64,000 bases of DNA from Acetomicrobium flavidum (GCF_900129645.1 NZ_FSQZ01000001.1:1884001-1948000), one strand, 5' to 3'. Shown: positions 44,534 through 51,806, counted from the first letter of the stretch. A program made the numbers and translations. The notes: a model not told the origin generated them from the sequence alone.

Positions 44534-44593
44534 TTGACAGTCAAACTTTTATGCGAGATAGTAGCATATACGAACTTAACATAGAGGTTAAGT
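44534..44593 (+). promoter_or_regulatory. promoter and operator of the TAC operon
   Basis: TTGACA at 44534-44539 and GATAGT at 44557-44562 are 17 bases apart. ACTTAAC (44574-44580) and GTTAAGT (44587-44593) form a perfect 7-bp inverted repeat with a 6-base spacer between the -10 box and the ATG at 44595, overlapping the ribosome site. This is a natural operator for the XRE-type antitoxin encoded by the second gene. Confidence 0.75.
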
Positions 44594-44594
44594 C

Positions 44595-44996
44595 ATGTTA
44601 GTATATGTGTTGATCTATGAGGATGTGTTTTCCGTTTATGCCCTGGAGAAAGATGACGGAAGTTGCGATATTGCGGAACTTCTTGATATTAGCTATTCCA
44701 AAAACAAAGAAGATGGAAACTTGCGTGCTGCAATGGTTAGAAGAATTCAGGGTTTAGCGAAGGGTAATTTGCCAATAAGCAATGTACATCATTCGATCGA
44801 TAAGGACATCTGGCAAATATCATCTGGGAAATACAGGTTATTGTATTTTTATGATGCTGGACGCCGAATAATTTGTACTCACTATTTTGTAAAGGAAAAG
44901 GACAAGACGCCACGCAAAGAAATCAGTAAGGCGCAAAAACACCGAGATGATTATTTTAAGGCTAAGAAAGAAAATACTATCAGATTTAAAGATTAA
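44595..44996 (+). CDS. higB: HigB/RelE-type toxin of a toxin-antitoxin-chaperone operon
   Basis: A 133-residue protein of the HigB/Gp49-like RelE superfamily. After an N-terminal strand comes VRRIQGLAKGNLPISNVHH, then IWQISSGKYRLLYFYDAGRRIICTHYF, the basic RNase-like strand pair of this family, and a Lys-rich C-terminal helix (KEKDKTPRKEISKAQKHRDDYF). Members cut mRNA on translating ribosomes. It is 13 bp upstream of an XRE antitoxin, with toxin first as in hig loci. The gene begins right at a palindromic operator. It is on the long side because of the C-terminal helix. Confidence 0.8.
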   Translation: MLVYVLIYEDVFSVYALEKDDGSCDIAELLDISYSKNKEDGNLRAAMVRRIQGLAKGNLPISNVHHSIDKDIWQISSGKYRLLYFYDAGRRIICTHYFVKEKDKTPRKEISKAQKHRDDYFKAKKENTIRFKD

Positions 44997-45009
44997 AGGG
45001 TGATAATAT

Positions 45010-45450
45010 ATGGCAAAAGTAGGGAGCAGGTTCAAAAAAATTTTTGAAGAGGCGCAGCAACACCCAGCCTACTGGATGGAGGATTTGAGGCTACAATTTC
45101 TCGAAGAGATTAGCGCAATAATGGAAAGTCAAGGAATTACGCAAAAGGAACTTGCGGATAGAATGGGGGTTTCTGAAGCCTACATAAGCAGGGTCTTCAA
45201 TGACAACGTCGAAAAGAATTTTACCCTTAACACTCTTGTAGAGCTCAGTAAAGCCGTGAATGCAGAGATAAAAATTATCGTAACTCCCAAAAAAGCAAAA
45301 GGGTCTGATTTGCTTTATCAACAGGAATGGTTCAAGCTTCTCCAGTCTCTTGATTGCCTTAATGAATATGAAAACGTTGCTCATGATGAAACTTTAAGTC
45401 AGGAATCGCATTCTCATGAAGACAAAAGCCTCAAACCCGTGGCGGCCTAG
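45010..45450 (+). CDS. higA: HigA-type XRE antitoxin with C-terminal chaperone-addiction-like tail
   Basis: A 146-residue protein. Residues 30-90 form an XRE helix-turn-helix: QGITQKELADRMGVSEAYISRVFN. The C-terminal part, from about LLYQQEWFKLLQSL through CLNEYENVAHDE, is longer than in ordinary HigA and hydrophobic, as in the chaperone-addiction (ChAD) tail of toxin-antitoxin-chaperone antitoxins, which a SecB-like chaperone must bind for the antitoxin to be stable. The next gene encodes just such a SecB-like protein. GGGTGATA precedes the ATG. It probably represses from the palindrome at 44574-44593. Confidence 0.82.
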   Translation: MAKVGSRFKKIFEEAQQHPAYWMEDLRLQFLEEISAIMESQGITQKELADRMGVSEAYISRVFNDNVEKNFTLNTLVELSKAVNAEIKIIVTPKKAKGSDLLYQQEWFKLLQSLDCLNEYENVAHDETLSQESHSHEDKSLKPVAA

Positions 45451-45494
45451 GTTCTAACGTGTAAAATGTAGATTTGAGAAGAAGGAGAATGGCA

Positions 45495-45962
45495 ATGACT
45501 GGCGACGGCGAAAAGCAAGTCCTACTTAAGGCTTATAATGCACCGCTAAAGCTAAAGAGCCTGTTTTTCCCCATTATCCACTATGAAGCAATTCCACATG
45601 AAAATCCAAAAGATGCCAGAGCTCCGAAGCTGAAGACCGTAAAGGCGATTCCTCAATGCGGAGATGATTTTAGAGAATGTTCTGTTTCGCTTGAAATCAA
45701 ATCCGAGAGATCGTCAGAAGAAACGAAGCTTCTCTATGAATACGAAATAGTGGTATTTGGTTCATTTAAATGGACAGCAGAAATGCCGGAGGATAAAGAT
45801 TTTTTATTGAAATCTTTGACTGTAACCGGAGCAAGCATCCTCTATTCCAGCGCAAGAGAAATGCTTGCCTATGTTTCTAGCCGCGGTCCATGGGGAAGGT
45901 GCATTCTTCCCACAATTAGCTTCATACCCGAGATCCGAGAACCTCGAGGGTCGGATCTTTAA
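45495..45962 (+). CDS. SecB-like chaperone of the TAC operon
   Basis: A 155-residue protein. The C-terminal LTVTGASILYSSAREMLAYVSSRG and CILPTISFIPEI correspond to the SecB pattern of PHLLFPYARE and PINF-type elements, and the beta-rich front (CSVSLEIKSERSSEETKLLYEYEIVVFGSF) fits the SecB fold. The ATG at 45495 has GGAG seven bases upstream. In tripartite TAC systems the chaperone folds and protects the antitoxin tail. The last residues (REPRGSDL) and the stop are encoded by the left end of repeat copy C, so the native tail has been replaced or the gene was joined to the repeat. Confidence 0.78.
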   Translation: MTGDGEKQVLLKAYNAPLKLKSLFFPIIHYEAIPHENPKDARAPKLKTVKAIPQCGDDFRECSVSLEIKSERSSEETKLLYEYEIVVFGSFKWTAEMPEDKDFLLKSLTVTGASILYSSAREMLAYVSSRGPWGRCILPTISFIPEIREPRGSDL

Positions 45963-46430
45963 TCTTGAATTTTAAGCTAATGTATTAAAATACAAAATAG
46001 GTTTTTTAGAGTACCAATATTCAAGATTGAAGGTGCGAACGTAATAGGGTTTCGTCGAATCTACTGCCGGTCTTACACTCTCGACGCAGACCAAGGCACG
46101 ATGCAACGGATAGCAAAAGAACTCGGGGGTGAAGAAATCATGCCGTCATTGGCAGAAAAATTGATAAAACAAGGGGAAGAAAGTGGCAAAATAGAAGGCG
46201 AAAAAAGAGGCGAGATTAAAGGTATAATCAAGGGCAAACAAGATCTGCTTATAAAACAACTGCGCCGCAAATTTGGCCTGTCATCATCTGACGAGAAGAC
46301 GATCCGCTCCGTCACCGACGAATCCAAACTCGACGCAGCAGCCGAAGCCGTGCTTGACGCTATCTCCAAAGACGAAATATTTAAAATATTGGTCTGCTAA
46401 ATCACATCTCTCCAGCACGAAGGTTGCTCG
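45944..46430 (+). repeat. ~470-bp direct repeat, copy C (right of the TAC operon)
   Basis: Same order as copy B: CGAGGGTCGGATC, about 75 bp of AT-rich spacer, the Rpn-like fragment, GGTCTGCTAAATCACATCT and CTCCAGCAC. It overlaps the 3' end of the SecB-like gene. Confidence 0.85.
46032..46400 (+). pseudogene. Rpn/DUF4351-like C-terminal fragment, frame intact
   Basis: The frame reads from RRIYCRSYTLDADQGTMQRI through MPSLAEKLIKQGEESGKI, a charged KIEGEKRGEIKGIIKGK linker, and KQDLLIKQLRRKFGLSSSDE to a stop at 46400. An ATG at 46101 could give a 99-residue peptide, but the nuclease domain is absent and the whole matches copy B, so it is treated as a fragment. Confidence 0.65.
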
Positions 46431-46460
46431 GTTATCATAATTTAAAAAGGAGTTAAACAA

Positions 46461-47354
46461 ATGCGCTTGAGCGAAAGGCCGCTTGATTTTGATTTCATAT
46501 TAAAACAGCTTCAAAGGGCACCGGATGCGCTAATGCCCTACAGGAAAGAGGTCGCGGCCCTGATTTTGTTCGGCTCTGCGAGTCGAGATGAGGTCACGCC
46601 TTTGAGCGATATCGACCTAGCAGTTTTGTACCGTGAAGGTTTAAGCGAATGGGAAATGTTTAAGATTCATTCAAATCTTTACATCGATCTCTCTCGGCTG
46701 ATGCACACGGATGACTTTGACTTAGTAAATCTAAACGTTGCACCGTTAACCCTGCAATTTAGCGCAATAGAAGATAAAGTCATCCTGGTCCTTTACGATC
46801 CTCAAGCCTTGGTCGATTTCCAGGCTAAGGTTTTGGGTGCTTACATGGACTTTTACCCGATTCTGCGGGAGCATTACAAGAGACTCATACATGCTTCGGA
46901 GGAACCTTCAATGGATATTAAATTAATGAATCAAATTGAATTGTTACAGGAATACATAAGTCGCCTTGAAAGGATTCGACAAAAGCCTATGGAAGAATAT
47001 CTAAAAGATGAAACTTTGCAGGCAGCGACGGAACGTTACTTGCAAATCGCAATCGAGACGTGCATAAACATAGGCAATCGTTTGCTTTCGTTGCATCAGT
47101 TTAAGGGCAATTTTAAGGCGCCAAAGACCTATGCAGATATCTTCAAAACACTTGCCTCGCTAAACGTCATCCCTGAAGACTTTGCCGACAAACTGGCTCG
47201 TATGTCCGCAATGCGCAACATCCTCGTCCATGTATATTGGGAAGTTGATAGCAAGTTAGTTTACCGCACAATCCACGATGAATTGGACGATTTCGGCAAA
47301 TTTCTTTCGTATGTAATGGCCTTTCTCAATAAGTTGGAGGAACAGAAAGGCTGA
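46461..47354 (+). CDS. MntA-HepT fusion: nucleotidyltransferase antitoxin joined to HEPN toxin
   Basis: A 297-residue single protein. Residues 1-120 are a minimal nucleotidyltransferase with LILFGSASRDEVTPLSDIDL, exactly the GS-x10-D-x-D motif of the MntA antitoxin. Residues 160-295 are a helical HEPN (DUF86/HepT-like) domain ending with MRNILVHVYWEVD, the R-x4-H-x-Y motif of the HepT RNase. In the known type VII system the two are separate genes and MntA adds AMP groups to the HepT tyrosine. Here they are covalently joined. AAGGAG is in front of the ATG-containing start. It lies 31 bases after repeat copy C and before the second 42-bp palindromic repeat. Confidence 0.85.
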   Translation: MRLSERPLDFDFILKQLQRAPDALMPYRKEVAALILFGSASRDEVTPLSDIDLAVLYREGLSEWEMFKIHSNLYIDLSRLMHTDDFDLVNLNVAPLTLQFSAIEDKVILVLYDPQALVDFQAKVLGAYMDFYPILREHYKRLIHASEEPSMDIKLMNQIELLQEYISRLERIRQKPMEEYLKDETLQAATERYLQIAIETCINIGNRLLSLHQFKGNFKAPKTYADIFKTLASLNVIPEDFADKLARMSAMRNILVHVYWEVDSKLVYRTIHDELDDFGKFLSYVMAFLNKLEEQKG

Positions 47355-47376
47355 TCCCTTCAATTGCAGCGATTGC

Positions 47377-47418
47377 GGGGTCTACCACTTATTTAGTGAT
47401 TTTATAATGGTAGACCCC
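47377..47418. repeat. 42-bp palindromic repeat, copy 2
   Basis: GGGGTCTACCA and TGGTAGACCCC form a perfect 11-bp inverted repeat around CTTATTTAGTGATTTTATAA. It matches copy 1 at 14779-14820 except for a few bases, and lies just after the MntA-HepT gene. Confidence 0.85.
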
Positions 47419-47461
47419 AAAGATCACGGGTGCGGCTAAATAAATTTCTTCATTATATATA

Positions 47462-47998
47462 TCACCCTACGGCGCAGCTCCAGAGCCGGGCGAGGCGGTT
47501 GAGCCAGCCGTGAAGGAAGACCCGCCGGTCGGGATTTCGGGCGACGATGTCGTTGTAGTATTTCGTGCGTCGCCAAAGCAAGGCGGACAAGATTTTGGTC
47601 TTGGGCAGAGCATGATTCCAGGCAGCCTGCATGGTCTTTTGCCCAAAAATGCCGTCGACAGCCAAATCTTCGCCCAGCATGTTAAGCGCCTCCTGCAGGA
47701 ACTTCACGCCCTGCCTCAATCCGCAGTTGACGCATCCGTCGAAGACGGCTAAATCGACGGGGCGGGGGATGTGGTCGCACCCTGCAGGTTTCCAGTAAAA
47801 TTTCTCGTAGATCGCCAGCGCCTGCTCTTTTGTGAGGTCCTTTACGTCTTCGGGAAGCCCGGCGTCTTTTAGTTTGGCTCGGGCCGAGGCGAGGGTGGCG
47901 GCGGTGATGCCGTAGTTCGTCCTGCCGCCGGGGTCTTTCGGGTTGTCTACGAATCCTCCTTCGACCATGAAAATATAGTCTGCAACGTTTTTTCTCAT
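47462..47998 (-). CDS. phage-type lysozyme, GH108 with peptidoglycan-binding domain
   Basis: A 178-residue endolysin-like N-acetylmuramidase. The N-terminal FMVEGGFVDNPKDPGGRTNYGIT holds the Glu-Gly-Gly catalytic motif of glycoside hydrolase family 108. The C-terminal segment with DGCVNCGLRQGVKFLQEAL, LAVDGIFGQKTM and LLWRRTKYYNDIVARNP is the associated PG_binding_3 part. The ATG at 47998 has AAAGGAG six bases upstream; the outer ATG at 48013 does not. No signal peptide is seen, so release would need a holin; the small YvrJ membrane protein just upstream is a candidate. Confidence 0.88.
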   Translation of the reverse strand: MRKNVADYIFMVEGGFVDNPKDPGGRTNYGITAATLASARAKLKDAGLPEDVKDLTKEQALAIYEKFYWKPAGCDHIPRPVDLAVFDGCVNCGLRQGVKFLQEALNMLGEDLAVDGIFGQKTMQAAWNHALPKTKILSALLWRRTKYYNDIVARNPDRRVFLHGWLNRLARLWSCAVG

Positions 47999-48125
47999 GA
48001 AATCTCCTTTCATCTATATTAATCTATATTTATGCGCCGTCGCCAGCGCTTGCATTTTTCAATTACGGTCAAAAAACTTGCAAAAAGGCCTCGAAAGTCT
48101 GCAAAATTTCAAGGTAGGCTTGCAA

Positions 48126-48266
48126 TTACACCTCACCGAAGTATTTTGCCACGCCCTTTTCGAGGTTGTTTATCGCTATCGCCAGCTCGTCGAGACGTCT
48201 TTCCATGCGGATCAGCAGGTAGGCCGCCACCGCTATGGAAAAACCCGTCTGAAGAGTGGACGTCAT
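48126..48266 (-). CDS. YvrJ family small membrane protein
   Basis: A 46-residue protein. One transmembrane helix (TGFSIAVAAYLLIRM) is followed by an amphipathic ERRLDELAIAINNLEKGVA, the YvrJ pattern. GGAGG lies six bases before the ATG. YvrJ genes in Firmicutes and Synergistota usually follow DUF1659 and DUF2922 genes, as here, and may be holin- or signalling-related; no function is established. Confidence 0.8.
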   Translation of the reverse strand: MTSTLQTGFSIAVAAYLLIRMERRLDELAIAINNLEKGVAKYFGEV

Positions 48267-48460
48267 AAATTCCTCCAAAAATTTCCCTCCCTTCGCTTAA
48301 ATTACAGGAGCTTGAAGCCCTAGCGGGCGTCTCTAAGCAACCCCGGCTTTCCTTACGTCCGCCTCACATTATGTAAGGCCGCTAGCCCGCCTGCAAACTG
48401 CAAACGCACTGCACTGCGCAGGCAACCCCCGTGGGCAAAACAGCCCGAAATCTTTCCGTC

Positions 48461-48488
48461 AAAAGGCCACCTTTAAGGGCGGCCTTTT
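48461..48488. terminator. terminator after the DUF2922 gene
   Basis: AAAAGGCC and GGCCTTTT (8 bp, extended by a CC/GG pair after one mismatch) form a hairpin with T-runs on both strands, 12 bp past the DUF2922 stop. The region 48267-48460 holds no gene. Confidence 0.75.
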
Positions 48489-48499
48489 GTCATCTATAT

Positions 48500-48712
48500 C
48501 TACACCAGCTGAGTGGTGTCGGTCTCTATCAGTTCGGCCTTCAGGATCCCCGTCGGGGGAATGCCGAATATGCTGTTATTTATTATGGTCTGCATGACCG
48601 ACTCGACTTCTTCGGCTAGCAACCCTTCCTTTACTTCGGACAAAGACAAAGTCCACGGCCCGTCTTCGGTCTCAAAGGTCATCCTAAGCCTTCTTACGTT
48701 TTTTGGCTCCAA
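48500..48712 (-). CDS. DUF2922 family protein
   Basis: A 70-residue protein: RRLRMTFETEDGPWTLSLSEV, a GLLAEEVESVMQTIINNSIF helix and AELIETDTTQLV, the DUF2922 pattern. The TTG start has GGAGG nine bases upstream. The family is known from sporulating Firmicutes and Synergistota next to DUF1659 and YvrJ. Its function is unknown. Confidence 0.82.
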   Translation of the reverse strand: MEPKNVRRLRMTFETEDGPWTLSLSEVKEGLLAEEVESVMQTIINNSIFGIPPTGILKAELIETDTTQLV

Positions 48713-48800
48713 CGTTTCTCACCTCCTTTTCGATTATTCTGTCATTATGTTCCGCTTTGCGCTTGCGCGGCTGAAGCATCGGCTTTTTGCGTTATCGTAT

Positions 48801-49070
48801 GCAATTAAGCCTTAAGCTTGTAAGTTTAAGCTTGTTATTGATGAGCATATTAGCTTAGATTTGTTAGTCTTAATCTTGTTAATCTTAAGCTTGTTAGTTT
48901 AAGCTTATTACCCTTGAACTTATTAGCTTAGAATAGTTAACCTTAAGTTTATTACCATTAAACTTTTTACCCTTAGATTTGTTAACCTTAAGCTTGCTAA
49001 CCTTAAACTCATTAGCTTAGATTTGTTACCCTTAGACTTGTCAGCTTAAAACTGCTCGTCTTAAATCGCC
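48801..49070. repeat. tandem array of about 18 units of 14-15 bp
   Basis: Units read TTAACCTTAAGCTTG, TTAGCTTAGATTTG, TTACCCTTAGACTTG and similar, with consensus TTANCCTTARRCTTG. About one third of the units are 14 bp and the rest 15 bp, with no spacer. The last two at the right end are more diverged. It fills the 492-bp gap between the DUF1659 and DUF2922 genes. Confidence 0.9.
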
Positions 49071-49167
49071 TTAAACTTGCAAGATCGCACGGCCTGCCAG
49101 GCAATTCGGTCAGTTTCAAGCCCAAGCAGTCCGTTTAGCCTTTTCGTGTTATTTGCCTGACTAAAAA

Positions 49168-49215
49168 GTCGGCACCTACGTTAAACTATGCGTCGGCACC
49201 TACGTTAAGCTATGC
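49168..49215. repeat. 24-bp tandem duplication
   Basis: GTCGGCACCTACGTTAA with RCTATGC repeats twice, once outside and once overlapping the 3' end of the DUF1659 gene. The two copies differ at one base. Confidence 0.85.
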
Positions 49216-49420
49216 GGTCCGTATCTACCTTTTGCGCCTCTACCAGGCCGTAGGGCAGCAAGCTTGCTATGGCCTGAGCCACGGTCAACACGTCTGACGC
49301 ATCGGCTCCTACGTCCACGCCTGCGATGGACTTGCTCTTCAATTTGGGCTTTCCCCATTCGTCCGCACCGGTCTGAAGCCTAAGGGTCAGACGGCTGGCT
49401 ATCGGTTGATAAACTGCCAT
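49205..49420 (-). CDS. DUF1659 family protein
   Basis: A 71-residue protein: ASRLTLRLQTGADEWGKPKL and DASDVLTVAQAIASLLPYGL match DUF1659. GGAGG is seven bases before the ATG. Its stop lies in the 24-bp tandem duplication. It is normally the first gene of the DUF1659-DUF2922-YvrJ group; here the 15-bp array separates it from DUF2922. Confidence 0.82.
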   Translation of the reverse strand: MAVYQPIASRLTLRLQTGADEWGKPKLKSKSIAGVDVGADASDVLTVAQAIASLLPYGLVEAQKVDTDRIA

Positions 49421-49745
49421 GTTTTCACCTCCTTTCCTGTCGTGATGGATCTACTATAGAGGAAACAGATCCATTTCACAATACGCATAGTTAAAGGAAT
49501 ATTTGACATTTATAAATTTCACTTCTGTCTGCGGATTGTTGCGGCAACTTGCCTTGTCATGCTGCGACCTTGACATAAATGAGAGTGAACCTTTGTTTGT
49601 CCACTTTCGTCGACTTGCCTTGTCATGCTAGGCCGTTACGCGTGTACTATCTTTCACCCTACGACACCAAAGGCCCCGCACCCAAACGCAACCCAGTAAA
49701 TTTACCTGCCCTTGAGCCTGCCGAGTAAATATATAAATAGATTGC
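49421..49745. other. intergenic stretch with a 17-bp direct repeat
   Basis: ACTTGCCTTGTCATGCT occurs at 49547-49563 and again at 49613-49629, 66 bp apart. No gene is seen. The promoter of the DUF1659 gene should lie near 49450-49500 on the minus strand (TTGACATTT-like context). Confidence 0.55.
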
Positions 49746-50312
49746 TTAATTTAATCCCATCCTGCTCAGATACGTCCCTTCTTTTGCCGGGATAACTTGG
49801 GCATGGGCTTCTATGTCTTGCGCGGTAACACCGTAGGGAATCGGGCCGTTTCCCGGAAGGTACGGCCTGACTTCATCGGGGCTGACGCCTCGCTTCAGCG
49901 CGAAGACGTACCACATCTTAAAGTCCTTAAATACCCAGCCTTGCCCCTCCTTGACGGCCAGGGCGACGCGCGGCCAGCCGCCCATGTGATCAAGAGAGAA
50001 GTGTATGCGATAGTCGGCAAACTTCACGGGCCTGCTTGCGCCGCAATGCGTCACTGCCCACAATACGTCGCCCCAAGCCATCATGGCCTGATCCTCAAAG
50101 GTGCCGTAAAGTGCCTCAAACAGCTCGACGGGGGAGGGAAAGAACCTCTCGGAGCGCATGCGCCTTTTGACCGCCTCAACGACCTGCGCAAGCGAAAGCT
50201 CCCTGCATGCCTCGAAGAAAAGCGTCACCTTTTTGCTGGTCAGCCTTTGACCGTACAATTCCGCCAAGCCCGCTATCGCTTTAGCAAATTCCTCGAAGTC
50301 CGTGTCGTTCAC
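49746..50312 (-). CDS. phage-type protein, DUF6475-like, possible replication accessory
   Basis: A 188-residue protein. The N-terminal FAKAIAGLAELYGQRLTSKKV and FFEACRELSLAQVVEAVKRR helices followed by RFFPSPVELFEAL resemble the helicase-loader-type front domain seen in many phages (DUF6475/G39P-like). The central MAWGDVLWAVTHCGASRPVKF and the aromatic WVFKDFKMWYVFALKRG segments are conserved-looking but unassigned. It overlaps the upstream replication-initiator-like gene by 4 bp, so the pair is co-translated. A role in replisome loading is an inference from position and the N-terminal helices. Confidence 0.55.
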   Translation of the reverse strand: MNDTDFEEFAKAIAGLAELYGQRLTSKKVTLFFEACRELSLAQVVEAVKRRMRSERFFPSPVELFEALYGTFEDQAMMAWGDVLWAVTHCGASRPVKFADYRIHFSLDHMGGWPRVALAVKEGQGWVFKDFKMWYVFALKRGVSPDEVRPYLPGNGPIPYGVTAQDIEAHAQVIPAKEGTYLSRMGLN

Positions 50313-51313
50313 AGCAATGCACCCCTTTTTTGATTCATCTTTTCTTCCATTCGCCTTGACAGGCTCAATAGGTAGCTTTTGATCCCCTCGGGCAGGTCTG
50401 CCTTTATGTCCCTTATGTCTTTGCCCTCCTGAAGGATGCTGACAGGCCCGTCGGGGTCAAAAAATCCCTTCTTTACGTGCTTGATGTTTTCCGGATTTAT
50501 CAGCCATTTAAACGGTGGCCTCCATCCGGCGGGGTTTTCGCCCATCAGAAAGGGCAGGCCCTTTACCGTCTCGAAATACCTCTCCCAGCCGTCGATCTCA
50601 AAAAGCTCGTGATTGGCCATGCTTGCGATCTTCATCAAAAAACGCGTGTCGTCGTTTAATGGAGGCACCTCACGGTCGGGGAAGTGCCTGACGTAAGACT
50701 TTATGATCTCTTCGTAGGGAGGATGCCTGAGGATGGAAGGCTCCTCATCCTGAGGCGCGTTTTGGTCTGCCTCCGAGGTGTTTGGGTCTTCCTTCTTCGG
50801 TGCTTTAAGATCATTCAAACAAACGGGTGAGGGGGTTTCGGATCTTGTTTCAGGAAGAAGGTTTGGCACGTAGGTGAACGTCTCATGTCCATCCTGCGGC
50901 GTACGTGCCGTGTACTCTAAGTGTTCCCCTGGATCTTGTTCTTTAATAATATTGGATATAGTTATATGTCTTTCGGGCGTATCGCTGTCGCATTCCTGAG
51001 GGACACATTTCGTTTCTGCGTCGGAAAGAAAAGGGTTAAGCAGCGGCAGAATATAGAGGTTGCTACGCCTTTTGCCGGATGTGCCGCGTTTCGTTATGCG
51101 GACGTAACCAAGGGCCTCGAGCTTTTTGAGGGCGTCATAAAGCCTTGACCGCGAGCAGCCCGCCAGATGGGCTAAGGTGTCCAGCCCGGGAAAGCACTTG
51201 CCCTCTCTGTCGGCGAAGCGACACAGGGCCACGTAGGCCATCTTCTCGTATATGGCCAGCCTCTCGTCGGTTATGACTTTCACATGTACTTTTACGAAAA
51301 ATCCCTTTGTCAA
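50309..51313 (-). CDS. phage replication initiator-like winged-helix protein
   Basis: A 334-residue protein. Residues 5-95 form a winged helix: LAIYEKMAYVALCRFADREG, CFPGLDTLAHLAGCSRSRLYDALKKLEALGYVRITKR, as in HTH_36 domain replication proteins of phages and plasmids. The middle is acidic and low-complexity; the C-terminus (VKGLPFLMGENPAGWRPPFKWLINPENI) matches a conserved tail of DnaD/phage-O-like proteins. The TTG at 51313 has GGAGG eight bases upstream and is preferred to in-frame ATGs lying in or before it. It probably binds a phage origin in the remnant; no obvious iterons are seen in its own gene. Confidence 0.68.
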   Translation of the reverse strand: MTKGFFVKVHVKVITDERLAIYEKMAYVALCRFADREGKCFPGLDTLAHLAGCSRSRLYDALKKLEALGYVRITKRGTSGKRRSNLYILPLLNPFLSDAETKCVPQECDSDTPERHITISNIIKEQDPGEHLEYTARTPQDGHETFTYVPNLLPETRSETPSPVCLNDLKAPKKEDPNTSEADQNAPQDEEPSILRHPPYEEIIKSYVRHFPDREVPPLNDDTRFLMKIASMANHELFEIDGWERYFETVKGLPFLMGENPAGWRPPFKWLINPENIKHVKKGFFDPDGPVSILQEGKDIRDIKADLPEGIKSYLLSLSRRMEEKMNQKRGALL

Positions 51314-51410
51314 TTTCATGACCTCCATAGAAATTCTCACGTGCTGTCAAAAAAAGTAGCGTGAATATCGCATCACGCTACTGTATTTTCGCACTTTACG
51401 GACGCCGGTG

Positions 51411-51731
51411 CTAAACAGGCTCCTCTGCGTCCTCTCCGTCCTCGTTACTGCCTTCCTTTTCTGCCTTTTCCTGGTTTTCTTCCTTTTCCTCTGATGACTT
51501 ATCATCCGATAAGAACTTTGTTATATCTCCGATGTTGAGATTCCAGTTGAGCTTCTTGCACAGATCGAGTAGCAACGCTAAAGAGGGAATGCGAAGTCCG
51601 TTTTCGATGCGGGACAGCTGACCCTGGGAGATGGATGCAGCCTTGCATACGTCAAGCTGAGTGTAGTTGAGCTCCATGCGCCTTTTCCGCAACAGGTTGC
51701 CGATGATCTTTCCTAAGAGGGCGTGATCCAT
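51411..51731 (-). CDS. XRE family repressor-like regulator
   Basis: A 106-residue protein. Residues 10-65 are a helix-turn-helix of the XRE/Cro type: MELNYTQLDVCKAASISQGQLSRIENGLRIPS. The tail from about residue 75 is strongly acidic (runs of Glu, Lys and Asp), perhaps for dimerisation or regulation. The ATG at 51731 has AGGAGG eight bases upstream. It sits at the outer end of the phage-like gene set and reads in the same direction, as a prophage repressor or regulator would. A promoter lies 75-105 bases upstream. Confidence 0.8.
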   Translation of the reverse strand: MDHALLGKIIGNLLRKRRMELNYTQLDVCKAASISQGQLSRIENGLRIPSLALLLDLCKKLNWNLNIGDITKFLSDDKSSEEKEENQEKAEKEGSNEDGEDAEEPV

Positions 51732-51806
51732 GGCGTTCACCTCCTTTCGGAAAATATTTTTAAATTACGATACCAGTTTCATGAGCGCTCTCTTGCGCAC
51801 GTGAAA

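Noticed and set aside
44489-44584. A 31-codon frame with its own ribosome site ahead of the TAC toxin
   Set aside because: It runs through the -35/-10 promoter and operator and shows no conserved features; treated as chance.
46101-46400. A 99-residue protein as an independent gene
   Set aside because: It is the tail of an Rpn/YhgA-like nuclease inside a direct repeat whose other copy is frameshifted.
48801-49070. CRISPR array
   Set aside because: Units are 14-15 bp, degenerate and without spacers; no cas genes are near.
49797-50333. A 178-residue plus-strand reading frame
   Set aside because: It is antisense to the DUF6475-like gene and lacks a ribosome site or domain.
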